Shown: positions 1 through 12,200 of the stretch, one piece after another
Layout: each line of letters begins with the position of its first letter
Numbering within the stretch: position 1 is the stretch's first letter
NCBI RefSeq assembly: GCF_000003605.2
Contig: NW_003142798.1
Coordinates: 571,003-596,112 of the forward strand
Length of the DNA: 25,110 bases
Reading direction: 5' to 3'
From: Saccoglossus kowalevskii
Lineage: Eukaryota > Hemichordata > Enteropneusta > Harrimaniidae
Program-made: the position numbers and the translations under genes
Notes under the pieces: model-generated
The model's database searches: none
Told to the model about the DNA's origin: nothing
What the model saw: only the letters and a program-made list of their open reading frames with translations

Positions 1-200
1 TTTGCTCTCACAACCTGCTTATAGTTTTGAACTGTTCTACATGGTATATAATCACAAATACACATTATACTCTCTCTTTTCGAAATCCAAGCCTGTTTGA
101 GAATCCAGACACTTTATCTATGCATCTTCAATCTGCTGAGTTGTAATAGTGTACAGCTCCCTCAAGCATGGTATTTACTTTTGTCATTTTTATTCAACAG

Positions 201-282
201 AGACGATGTTCCGGAAAATGTTGTTCAGCAGCACCACAGTCACTTAGTGAGATGGTTGGAAGACAGACAAACCAGAAATGAG
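201..282 (+). CDS. ZZEF1: ZZEF1 exon 1 of window (N-terminal helix)
   Basis: The acceptor is TATTCAACAG and the donor is GAG|GTAAGG. The first base completes a codon split with an upstream exon. It encodes DDVPENVVQQHHSHLVRWLE and then DRQTRNE, matching the human segment with HRGALLRWLEERLGRGE. The exon ends in phase 0. The protein start is upstream, outside the window. Confidence 0.9.
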
Positions 283-3200
283 GTAAGGGGAGGGGGGTTA
301 CTGTACACACTGTAGCTGGTAGTTTGACATACTTTCCATAATTTTTTAATTCTCTAAAAACTCACGACCCTTAAAAAACTACACAGCTGTATGCTTAATC
401 TTTTCTAAATTACATTCCCCATTTATGCAAATTCTCCTGTCATTTTGGATTGGTATATAGGCTGGCACACTGTTATTATTTTAAATATTTCATCATAGCA
501 TCATGTCACTAGCCAGGTACATGTAGCTTGTGATCTACTGTGACAACATTGTACCAAATACTCTTTTAATAATCAAGACACATAATAATAACAACAGCAA
601 ACACTATTCTTATTTCCCTTGCATAGTGAATAACTGGTTCTTGAACATGTGTGTAAAACATAGAAATGTCTGTGTCTCCTATAATTTAATTCAGGAATCC
701 ACTGAACCAAACTAACATCTGACAAATTGCCTTACAGGAAGCTATTTCTATATCTCAGTTCTGTGATTTTCTTATGAACCGTTCTGTTGGCAGAGAAGAA
801 TGTATCGAGGTATGTTTCTTTAACGTTGTATAATTCCACGATATTTTCTATTAGTTCATGGAGGCAGATTTTTTATGTATGATCCCATAGTAGCCAGACT
901 GAACATGCTGTGCTACTAGTAACTGAGTAATAAAATACTACTTTATACTAATTTGCAGTGCAAAAGCACTTCCATGATAAAATCAAAAAATCTAATTAAT
1001 AAATTTCTACCCAAAGCATGATGCAATGGTTATTTCACACAGGTAGTCTTTTTTTGTTTCATACTGGAAACTTTAACATAGAAATATGTGTGTCATGCTC
1101 GCAGGTGACAACATTGTAACTGACAAACCTGAGTATTGGGCGGAACGTGTTTTTGTTTTTTTCATGTAAATTTGTCTGAAACGAATATCACACTTAAAAT
1201 GCTAAAACTATGGGACCTCTTGTTACCATTGCCATTCAAAGTTGACAGTGTTACCTTGGTACCATTAGAATGTCTGGCTACCTGTAGTCATAAAATACAC
1301 ACCATAAATGTGACACTTCTCTGTTTAATAGTCTGTTTATCTAAGTTGTTCCCCCTAGACTTGTATTTTAAATGTCTGTTTAAATCCATTCTTGGCAGGC
1401 TTTCAGTCAGTTTGATACTGAAGGTGATGGCAGTGCTGATGTACAAACCATGCTTGATGCATTGAAATCATCAAATGGTGCTAATTTGCAAGGTGAACTT
1501 AACTATGTGATAAGGACCCTGCAAGGATGTTCATTAACTCCAGGTTAGTATTTTATAATCTCAATGAGTAAAACTGGATACCCAGGTATGTACCTTTTGC
1601 TGTCAGGGATTCGGTTTTCTCCATGTCTTACTTCATGTTTGGTCTTTCACTGACTGTGATGCCACCCCAAATTTGAAGGGTGGAAGACTGGGCAAAGCAC
1701 TGTTTACCTACATGTAGTAGAGAACTTGCCACCATTTTACATTCATTAATTTTTTATCATATGTTTGTATAGATATAGCGTAACTAAATCTTTTGATATG
1801 TACTTTCAGCACTAGTTGATGTCTATTCCACATCTAATCATGTAACAGGGCATGGCCAGAAGCTACTTAAGGTATATTTATATATATATATATAGTCTTG
1901 TAGTGTCAATTTTTCTGTCATTATGCAAAATTCACATTATCTGTCTTTACATTCTGAAGCAGTTTAGTTAACATTGTATTCAGTAGCCCTAAAGCAGCAA
2001 ATATTTAATTCAGAGGGGATTGTATTGAGAGAAAGTTTCACTTATTCGGCTTGGATTTGCTACTCGATGCGACAATGACACTGATTTTTTATGTGCACCA
2101 AGGACTGGAATAACACATGGGGCAGAATGTGAGCAGAATGTGCTCTTTTTTTAGGAATCAAACCCACAGTCTCCCTGATAATGGGTGGACATACATGTAA
2201 CTGTTAAGCCACCCAACATAATATCATCATCAGAAATACATCAGTAAGCTTATTTGTTTTGGCTATTTTACAGAATTTTTTTGTTTCATCAATGTTAGAG
2301 GTTATGTCAATTTTACTCAAAGCAGCACTATTGTGGTTTATGTGTTCAATTGGGTGTTATCAGGAAATGCATACTTTATTAGTCCACGTTCGAATGAAGT
2401 CTGAAAATTTGGGACTTACAATTTGGTCTACTAGTATGTCCGTCCGTGCGTCTGTGCGTCTGTCCGGAGTCGTATCTCAGAATCCCTTGGACCGATTTCG
2501 TTCATTCTTTGCATGTGCCTAGTACTTTATGTGGGACATATGTACATGCAGTGGTTTAGCGATTCGATTCAAAATGGCAGACTGGGAGCCATCTTGTTTT
2601 TTGAAAATGTTGTATTTTGGACATGCTTTGTCAGTTTTCATTCAAATTTAGTACATAGATCATACATGTTAGGATACATGTCCCCGACCGTTCGTGAGTT
2701 CCTGAGTCTGTCCGTCTGTCCGTCCGTCCGTGCGTCAGTCTGTCCAGAGTCATATTTCAGAATCCTGTGGACTGATTCCGTTCATTCTTTGCATGTGCCT
2801 AGTACCTTATGTGAGACATATGCACATGCAGTGGTTTAGCGATTCGATACAAAATGGCCGACTGGCAGCCATCTTGTTTTTTGAAAATGTTGTATTTTGG
2901 ACATGTTTTGTCAGTTGTCATTCAAACTTGTTACATAGATTATACATGTTAGGACATGTCCATGGCGATGTATTTCGCAATTGGATCAAAGATGGTTGAC
3001 TGGCAGGCATCTTGTTGTTGTTTTTTTATGTGGTATTTTGGACGTGCTCTGCCAGTTTTCATTCAAATTTGGCACATACATGTACTTTATACATGTTAGG
3101 ATGCATGTCCATGACAATTTGTTTCAAAATCTGGTCAAGGATGGCCGATTGACAGCCATCTGACTTTTTGGCCTTACTACTATATTTCCACAATTTATGT

Positions 3201-6200
3201 ACCATTTTCATTCTTATTTGGCACATACATCATACATATCAGTGTGTTTTATAATCAGATCAAAGATGGACGAATAACAGCTGTTTTATTCTTGGCCATA
3301 TTACTACTACACGGAACACATGTTTTGATGTAAATAAACAATCTGTTGTATACACCACTTGGAACTCAAGTTTCAAGGACATGCTCGCAACAACCCCTCC
3401 GCTTTAATATGACGAGCACAGACAACTTTCAAAAATTTAACGGGGACTGTGTCATTTTCAATGACTTGTTTATTACAAATCTACCATATTTTCATTTACA
3501 TTTATGAGTGTTTTTGATGAAGTAATGTGGCTTTACCATTCAAAGTCAACATTTATAAAAAACTATATTAAACAATCCATGCTAATTTGAGGAATTTGCC
3601 CCAAAAAAACAAACATTTGCAACATCATCTTGAAAATAAAAATCCTCTCATAAGTGAAGGAAACCAACATTTTTTTTTCTCACCAACTTCCTACCCAGAA
3701 TTTCAACTGGTCAACGTCTAAACAACTACTAAATTTTGTTATTTACCATGCCAGCATCTGTGTTCTTTACCGACAGTATTTACTGAGGAACAGAGCTCCG
3801 AGTACTTGCCTTCCATTTCCCTTACTAGATGGTTTTAACAACACCTCATCCATGAGGCTATCAGTCTTAAAGAATCATTTCAAAAAATTAAGAGAGACAG
3901 GTGAGTAAATGTTTTTTTTGGCCTTAAAATACGAGGAATGAGAAATTGCCCTTCTTGTCTCTGACACGTCTGTTCATTGGCCTTTCTCACACAGATACGT
4001 GCAATTGACATAATAATAATAATTGTTTATATACATTTCTTTCAGTATATAGCAATAGAAATATTAATCAATACAGAAAAATAGAATAGAATATAACAAG
4101 TTAGTAAGAAGAATATGATATGAATATGACATATGATTTATTTTTACATTATAGTAGATAGATTTACATGCAATAACCTCTGTCATACAGCCATGCTTAC
4201 AGGACCTTGGGAGAACAAATGTTGACATGGTATCTATTTCTATTTTCAGTTTGTATTTGAACGCATGTCATTATTGTTCTAAATAATTTTCAGTTCAAGA
4301 ACAACAGGAAGCTGTGGGTAGCAGTGGTGAAGAATTAAAAGTCATTCACAAATGTTTCCGATCTATAGAAACGTCTACTAATAAAGGTGACGCTTCAAGG
4401 TATGGTAATATTGTATTGTCGATCTATCATATACATATATGTTATACTGTCACATGACTGGCGCATATCATTCACAGTTGTGACACTTATGGTGTAATGA
4501 TACTAGCTATACAATATCAACGTTTAATTTCAAAAAAGATATCAAAGAAAAGGTAATTTAAAGCAAATTATTGATATCTGTCGACGGCCGTAACTGCAAT
4601 ATTTTTCACAGTTGTGACACATGAGGTGTAATGATACTAGCTATACATTATCAACATTTAATTTCAAAAAAGATATCGAAGAAAAGGTAATTTTCAGCCA
4701 ATTATTATCTGTCATCGGCCGTAATTGCAATTTTCTCAGATACCATGCCTTATTAGCATAAATTCGTAGGTTCATAGTTAATTCATAGTTACATAAAATT
4801 ACAATTGGCACTTGGATTAATCATGTGATTAAAAGATGCTGTAGAATATTTTATTTTCGCTTGGAATTAATTTTCACTATTTTCACTGAAGGAATGATTC
4901 AGTGAAAATAAAATCAAGCGAATATACCTTTTTCTGTATATTTTACATTCAACCGGTGAAAAATCAGTGAAAATCAATAAAATCCATACAAAACACTCTA
5001 AAAGTCTATTCAGCGAAAATTAATTCCAGCTAAAATAAAGTATTTAACAGTACCTTATCACCGGATATTGCTTATTTGTAGAGCTGGTTGTTACTTGGTG
5101 AGTAAAACTAGCCCATAATGTCACTTGTATCAACCAGCTGTACAAAGTATTGATAACTTCATATAATTCTCCACAGATCACCATGTACATATTCGGTAAT
5201 TTTTTAACTGATAACATCATGTTTGACGCCAAACTTATTGACAAATTTTCCAAATATACCTTTTACCTGTGATAAACAACAGTGAATTGATTTCAGGCAT
5301 CTCCCTTAACTACATCTTCCAAGCCAACTGCTAGAGGGCATTCGGTTCCTTTATAAATCTTATCTTCATTCATTGAAATTTTTTTTATCTCAGGTTAACC
5401 AATGGAGATCCAAGTTCTTACTGGCAATCAGACGGCTCTGCAAGATCCCACTGGATTAGATTACGGATGAAGAGTAACGTTGTATTAAAACAGCTGTCAG
5501 TGAATGTAGCCAGCAGTGATCAGAGTTATATGCCACAATTAATGAGTGTGTCTGTCGGGAAAGCCCCATCAGCATTACAAGAAATTAAAGAAGTCAGAAT
5601 ACCGTGGTAAGATTGTATCAGTTTTACTAATTGGCTAAAAATCAATGATATTCTTTGTATGACTGGTTATTGGCCAATTAGAACAATGCTTGCTTGTGTA
5701 TGTTTTTGTGTCATTAAAGCTGTACTGCCATATGGAGTTCAGTATTATTAGTACTAGTTATGTGTAGTCCATTAAACAATTTCCTAAATTAATGTCTGAG
5801 ACAAAGTACCGGTAAATGTTCAAGAGTCTGGCAACATTTTGTAACAGTGCAAATTTGTTGGGATCTTTAAAGTCAGTGACTTTCACCAACGCTCTCAAAT
5901 TATTGAATTGGAAAAACATTATAGGAGCCAAAATAAAACGTATTTGGCTAAGAGTGTTACATGTGGATAGTGCAACAATTTATAAAGAACTAGAATTTCA
6001 ACTATTTTGTTCATTTTTTTTGTATTTGTATTTAAAAAAAAAAAAAAAGTTAATCAGTATTCTGTTAGTTATCTATTATGCCAAACTGCAATATACGAAT
6101 AATTAAAATCTGTGCATTGTATTTATTACATCACATTTTAATATACAATTAATAGAAAAAAAAAAAAAAAAAAGAAAGAACTTGAATTTCTGCATTCTCT

Positions 6201-9200
6201 ATTTGCAGCTGATAAAAAGTATTTGTCATTGGATCTAGATTAATATACATTTAATCATAACTTCTGTGTCTATTGGCTTACCGGGGTACATAATTTTATG
6301 TGTAGCCCTATTTAACCACAAAGGAATAGTAGAGTGGTGGTAGGTAATGAATATAAAGTACATCAAAAAGTTCAGAAATTACCTATATAGTTTAAATTTA
6401 AAACTAAAGCCTTGGTTTGTAAAGTTATTTGCCAGGCCTGTGTTGACTGGTGTCTCTGTAGTTGTATATTTTACAAGTCTGAAATACATGAATCCAGACG
6501 AGTTAACATAATGATTGATCTGAATATTCAGCTTTCTTAAGAGCTCAAAATTACAAGTGTTGTCATTTTTTTAATTGCACACTTTAGTAACGTTACTGGG
6601 GACGTCGTGCTGATTGAGAATGCCAAGTTGAACTATCCATATATCCAGATCAACATAAAACGTTGTCATAGTGATGGGTGTGATACAAGGGTACATGGTG
6701 TCAAAACATTAGGATATAGGTACAGTCATTTTCACTTTACTGATATTTTTGTTTTTGAAATCAGAATCTTACTCTTGCAGCAGATTAGTTCACTGGATGT
6801 GAGTTTATTTATTTTTATGGTGATAAAATATAATACAATCTCAAATTAATTTTTGTTTTGTTTTGCAGAATGGTTCAAAGTGGTGGCATTAGTGTGGCTG
6901 ATGCCTCAGCAGTTTGGTATTTATCAGTATTAGCCTCAACAGCGACAGCAGCAATTCCTACAGCCCCACAGTTGAGATCCTCAATAATACAACATACAAA
7001 GTAAGATTATGTTATCTTTGATCTCTTTACTGGATGAATGACTGTAATTCAGTCAAAATTCCTTTCTTCTTTCATGTTTTGTGTAATGTATAAGAAGTCA
7101 GCCAGTAAATTACAGTCCCAATTACATTTAGCAAAATTGAGTCGTAGATATGAATTTTTAACTGCTGGGCATGTTACTGCACATATATGCAATGCATTAT
7201 TGGAGATATATGTGTATAATGGAAAACTAGTACATTTATCACCCTGGAAACTGACTTCACTATATGTCAATTTTTTTAAATGAATTCAAAATGTTAGATT
7301 TCATATCAATAATAATAATCACCCCAATTTTTTTTTCATTTTTGGTATTCTGATGGTATGAATTCATGATATATTAAATCATGATATATAATTTTCAATT
7401 CAGTTTGAACCTTCTTAAATACAATTGTTCAAGATAAATATGTTTCTATCAAGGCGAGAAAGAATTTCTTTGTGTGTATTTTTTCAGGGCAGCGTTATCT
7501 CATATGCCGCCTCTATCACTGTCTTCTGCATCATCTGATAGACCACCTTTCTTGACTCCACCAGTCTTAGATGAAATTGAGAGATTCTTACATACTGTGT
7601 CCCTGTAAGTATACATGCTTTTAGCATTTTTGTTGTTTTTTGCTGGATGGTATGCAAGTTTAAGGTATATCCCTTTTGTAATTGCTCTGTGAATATTTAA
7701 AAAAATGGTGACAACTCAGGATTTGTTAGTCCTGTTGACTATTTTCTTGTTACTAGTGCTTTACTGTACATGCATTATTTATTGGTTTTTAATTTCATTA
7801 TTTTCATTACTTAAGTAAAATTCGCTAAATTTAATCTACATGAACATATAAAAATAGCAATAGAACTCATTGATTCCTTGCAAAGTTTGTGAACTTATAA
7901 CACAGTGCAATTGTTCACAGCATCAAAATAGTGAAAATAAATGTTTTTACTGTATCTTGTTTTTAATTCAATTACCCTCTCAATAATTAGTTTTTTAAAA
8001 GTAGTTGATTTTTACTTGGCAGTGTACTATGATGGACTGATACTTTTGTATATTGCTAAGACATCAAATCTATGGTGACTTTAATTCCTCTTAATGTTTT
8101 TTTTTTTATTTATTCTGTACAGAGATTTAGATGGCAAAGTGAGCTCTGAAGGTATACATGTTCTGCTATCATTTGCCTTGGCTAGAGGACATGTACCAAG
8201 TATGTTGAAAGCATTGAATTATTTACAGGGTAAGTATCTAGGCTAAATTTGATAAAATTACCTTCAAGTTGGTGTATAAGAAAAGTATGGGGATATTCTG
8301 TATTTCTGCACACTCTGAGAGCATCAAGTCAATTTGGTCTGATGCCTTTGTGAAGTTCAAGTCTGGAAGAGTACATGAATTTACTTATGATTGTAAAACA
8401 TGCATCCCTGTTATATACTTAATAGGCAATATTATAACATAGGGAATTCATAGCTTGAGATTGAAACTTGTGCTCGTGACACATAGTCCACTGGAGTAGA
8501 CAAGAATGTCCACATCAAACATACAAACTAATATAAGGATCTTTTTGTCTCTTAGCAATCATGACCATTCACCATAGCAATCGTTCAAAATTTGTATTTG
8601 CTCATCTACTGTAAAATCAATATTAGAAACTGAGGCTTCTTATTAAAATGGTACAATGCAGCAGATGGGATGTGGCTTTTATTTGAGCAACAACACATAT
8701 GGAAATGGTGAAATTTTAGTTCTCAATTGTTCAAAAAGAATGCAGCTTCTAATATAGATTTTACAGTACCTGTCAATCAGTCAGAAACAATTTTGCTTTG
8801 TCTTCTTCTGAAGCAATGAAAACTTGTGGTGGTTATGTAATGCATTTGTATGTTTCCCGTGTTAATTTTCAAAAAAATATATTTATTTAAAAGATAACCA
8901 ATGGGCCAGAAAGTTGATTTTAATACAGGTCTTAATTTATTAATTTTGAATTAACAAATAATGCCTACTGGTTTGTAAACCTATCTATTGAAAACAAAAC
9001 ATTAAACATTTTTCAGCTTACATAGCTGTCCTGTTTATAAGGTTTTTTCTTTAGCCCGTCTATATCATAAATTTTGTTTGTGGTTACAACAACTTGAAAA
9101 TTTCACATCCATTTGATGGAAAGAACCTTGTCTACGGGGAATGTTCGTTTTGTAGGTTGTATTTTTGCTTAGAGCTAGGTTAAAAGTGCCTTTACTGTTT

Positions 9201-12200
9201 TATCCATGTACCATAATTGCAAAAGCTATTAGAAGCAATAAAAAAGGCGTACATCAACTAACGGACCAATAAAATAGTACTTGAACACACCTCTGTCATT
9301 TACCTATTAATAGAGCAAATATGGTATTTAATCACTTTCCATGGATTGGATTATTACATTATATTTATATTTGTGTGTTGATACAGAAAATGCTGATGGT
9401 ACTTTGGAAGTTGTGCCATTGTTGAAATCCCTCAAGAATGTCAGAGATATGGTGTTGAAGAAATACGGTAAGTGAATAATTTAAATTTGCAGTCATATGA
9501 CTTCTATACTAGACAGGCTTGTCCACATGTCAGTGGGTTATTGTAGCCAGAATTCAATAGTTGTCATGGGTTCAGACTTTGTGCATTTGGAAACTATGCT
9601 GGACCCTTAATGTCTGTCTAAGAACATTCCAAACATATATCCATCATGATATCTGTAGGAAAACAAGGCTAGCTACTCCTAAATACGTTTGGATATATTT
9701 CTTCTGTATTGGTTTCAATTTCATTATTTAATACTCATACAAAATGTATTTAATAAAGAAATCAGCTGTGAGCACACTATACTTACATGTACCCCTATAT
9801 TTTATAAAGGGTTATCAATTATGCATATTATTGAGTTTAATTGTTTTTTTGACGTGTTCAGGGAGTGTGTTGCAGTTAACACTGTGTAGCTGTGATGGAG
9901 GTCAGAGAGATAGTAATTCTTCACCCAGTAATGTTCTCACTGATAACTGGTCAACAGAAGGTAAGATGTTCAATGCAATACCCTTTCGTAAAACAGAGGC
10001 AACTTTTAGAAACTTTCCAGGATAGATTGAATTAAAATATGTGTTTTTATTCCCATTCATAACTATTGTATACTTGCTCCATAAACATACACATAAAATG
10101 ATATCTTCCTATTTGAGTCCGAAATTTTCAGATTGTGCACCATGTTGTATTCAGAGCCCTCACAGCCTGGTTGAATTTAATATACCTCCAACAACCCAAC
10201 AACATTTTATGTGCTCATTATTCCTTAACTCCGGCATCTTAATTGCAGCTTCATATTTAAACCTGTTTGTTTTCTTCAGCCTACCTGTCTGAAAACAGTA
10301 AAACTAAAGTCAATATGATCTTTACAAGTAAAGATTCCGACTTGGTACAAGTCACAAGAATAAGAATAAAGGTAGAATAATACAAATCAATAAAGAGATA
10401 ATACCAAAAAACATATTGCTTTTCATATTACTGAGGTATAACACCAAGAGAGATTGCACAAAGAAAGTTTACAGCTTATACAGCTTGTTCTTGAAATCAC
10501 AGTGTGACTTTCTTACCCACTATATTTTTGTTTATTAATTTCCATTAATTATTTTATGCATTTAAGTATTTTTGTATTATCGGTATTCTTATTTTTGCTT
10601 GTATAGGTTTACAAAGGTGGAATTGGTCCAAAGTCTGGCTGTATATTTGTGTACAACTGCAAGTGAGTACATATTTCAGTTTTATATCATATTATATCAA
10701 AACTATCAAGTATAGATATATTTATATTAAAAGCATACTGGTGAATAATTTTGTAAGATTACTTCTTGACAGACTGAAAACTGTATTCTGCAGCTGTTAA
10801 ACAGAAGAAACAATTGTGGTTACCGGTACATTAATTACTTCCAGTCTTCGTTAGGAAAGTATACAAATAAAATGCAATACCTGTCAACAACCATACCATT
10901 AGCACACACACAATCTACATATAATCATATATCTAAAACATGTTTGTATTTCTTCATAGTGATGAATTCAACCAGCAAAAACATCTTGAGCGATTCAAGG
11001 CATATGATTCCTGGACAGGATCTGCATACAATTTTATGAATAAAATGAGGTATTATGGATATCTATAATAAACACTATTAAAACAAAACACCCATGATTG
11101 AAAAATTGTTTAGTTTATAATGTATAACTGGATTTTGATTTCTGGTTTGATGTAGAGCCTCTATTGTTCATATTAAATTGGCTGCAGTTGCAATAATACT
11201 TCCATCTTTATTGTTATTGATCTTTTTCAAAGTGATCGATTTAACCAGGAGAAACGAATAGAAAAATTTAAGTCGTATGGATCTTCAGAATATTAGTCTT
11301 CATGCTCAAGACATGCAATTGGAACTATGCATAAAATGTTAAAATAATAAACATTAATTTTAAAGTTTATAGTATTCTAGTTTGTGATATGCAAGTACTC
11401 TGAAGTAACCTGATAAATTCATATTGATTACAGGAATGCATCTATCATATCAAAGACAGATAACCCTGTGGCTTACTTTACTCTTGAAGATGACTGGTAA
11501 ATTAATTTTAAAATCATTACTATGTAGCTTTGCTTTCCCTCACTGCGTAGTGTGTTTGTTTAATGCTCTATGAAACACTGTGATGCTGTCTTGCCAGTGT
11601 GATGATGTCGGTCATAGTTTCGTTTTGAAGTATTTTAAAATAAAATATGTTAATCAAAATATTAAACTTTTAATTAAAATCTCTGAGTGATATTGTTTTA
11701 TTTTTAGTTCAAAACTTTTATAGAAACCAAATAAGGATGTCTGTGTGGATGGAAAACTGAGGGTTGTTGCTAACGTCTTTTTCAGCAACTTTCGTCGCTT
11801 TTTTTTTAGATACAATTTCTCAATTCAAAAAAGTTTGATTTTTTTGAAGACTTGAATTTGTTAATAAACTATTTTTATATCTGTTAATCAGGGATGAGGT
11901 GGACATACCTGTGGATTCTTGTCAAATTGGTAAATATATACTTATAAAGCTTATCGAACCAAGAAGTGATTCAGCGGAACGACTTGGTATCCTGGGAATC
12001 AAACTGTACGGATATCATCGAAGCTCATCAGCTTTGGACAACATGGACATGGTAAGTACTGTATTATATTGCGGGCTCTGAAACATAAACTCAGTCACAC
12101 TCAATACAATTTAATTTAGTGTGAATAGCCTTATGTGAATGTTTATTTCTTACAGTTGTTTACTGTGGCCTTGAATACTGTAAAACCATTTATTTTTACT

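Noticed and set aside
1873-1895. TATATATA run as a promoter
   Set aside because: It directly follows a well-supported splice donor inside an intron and is a plain dinucleotide run.
2259-3163. Overlapping open frames with SVRASV / VCPSVRAS peptide repeats
   Set aside because: The peptide repeats only translate the GTCCGTCCGTGCG blocks and the repeated unit of the intronic array; frames shift between copies.
7758-7960. Possible fourth member of the CTGTAAA miniature-element family in intron 10
   Set aside because: Both TACTGTA words have the same orientation, so they do not form inverted ends.
8121-8124. Shifted acceptor AGAG at exon 11
   Set aside because: Moving by two bases would break the reading frame; the upstream AG is in frame and fits the alignment.
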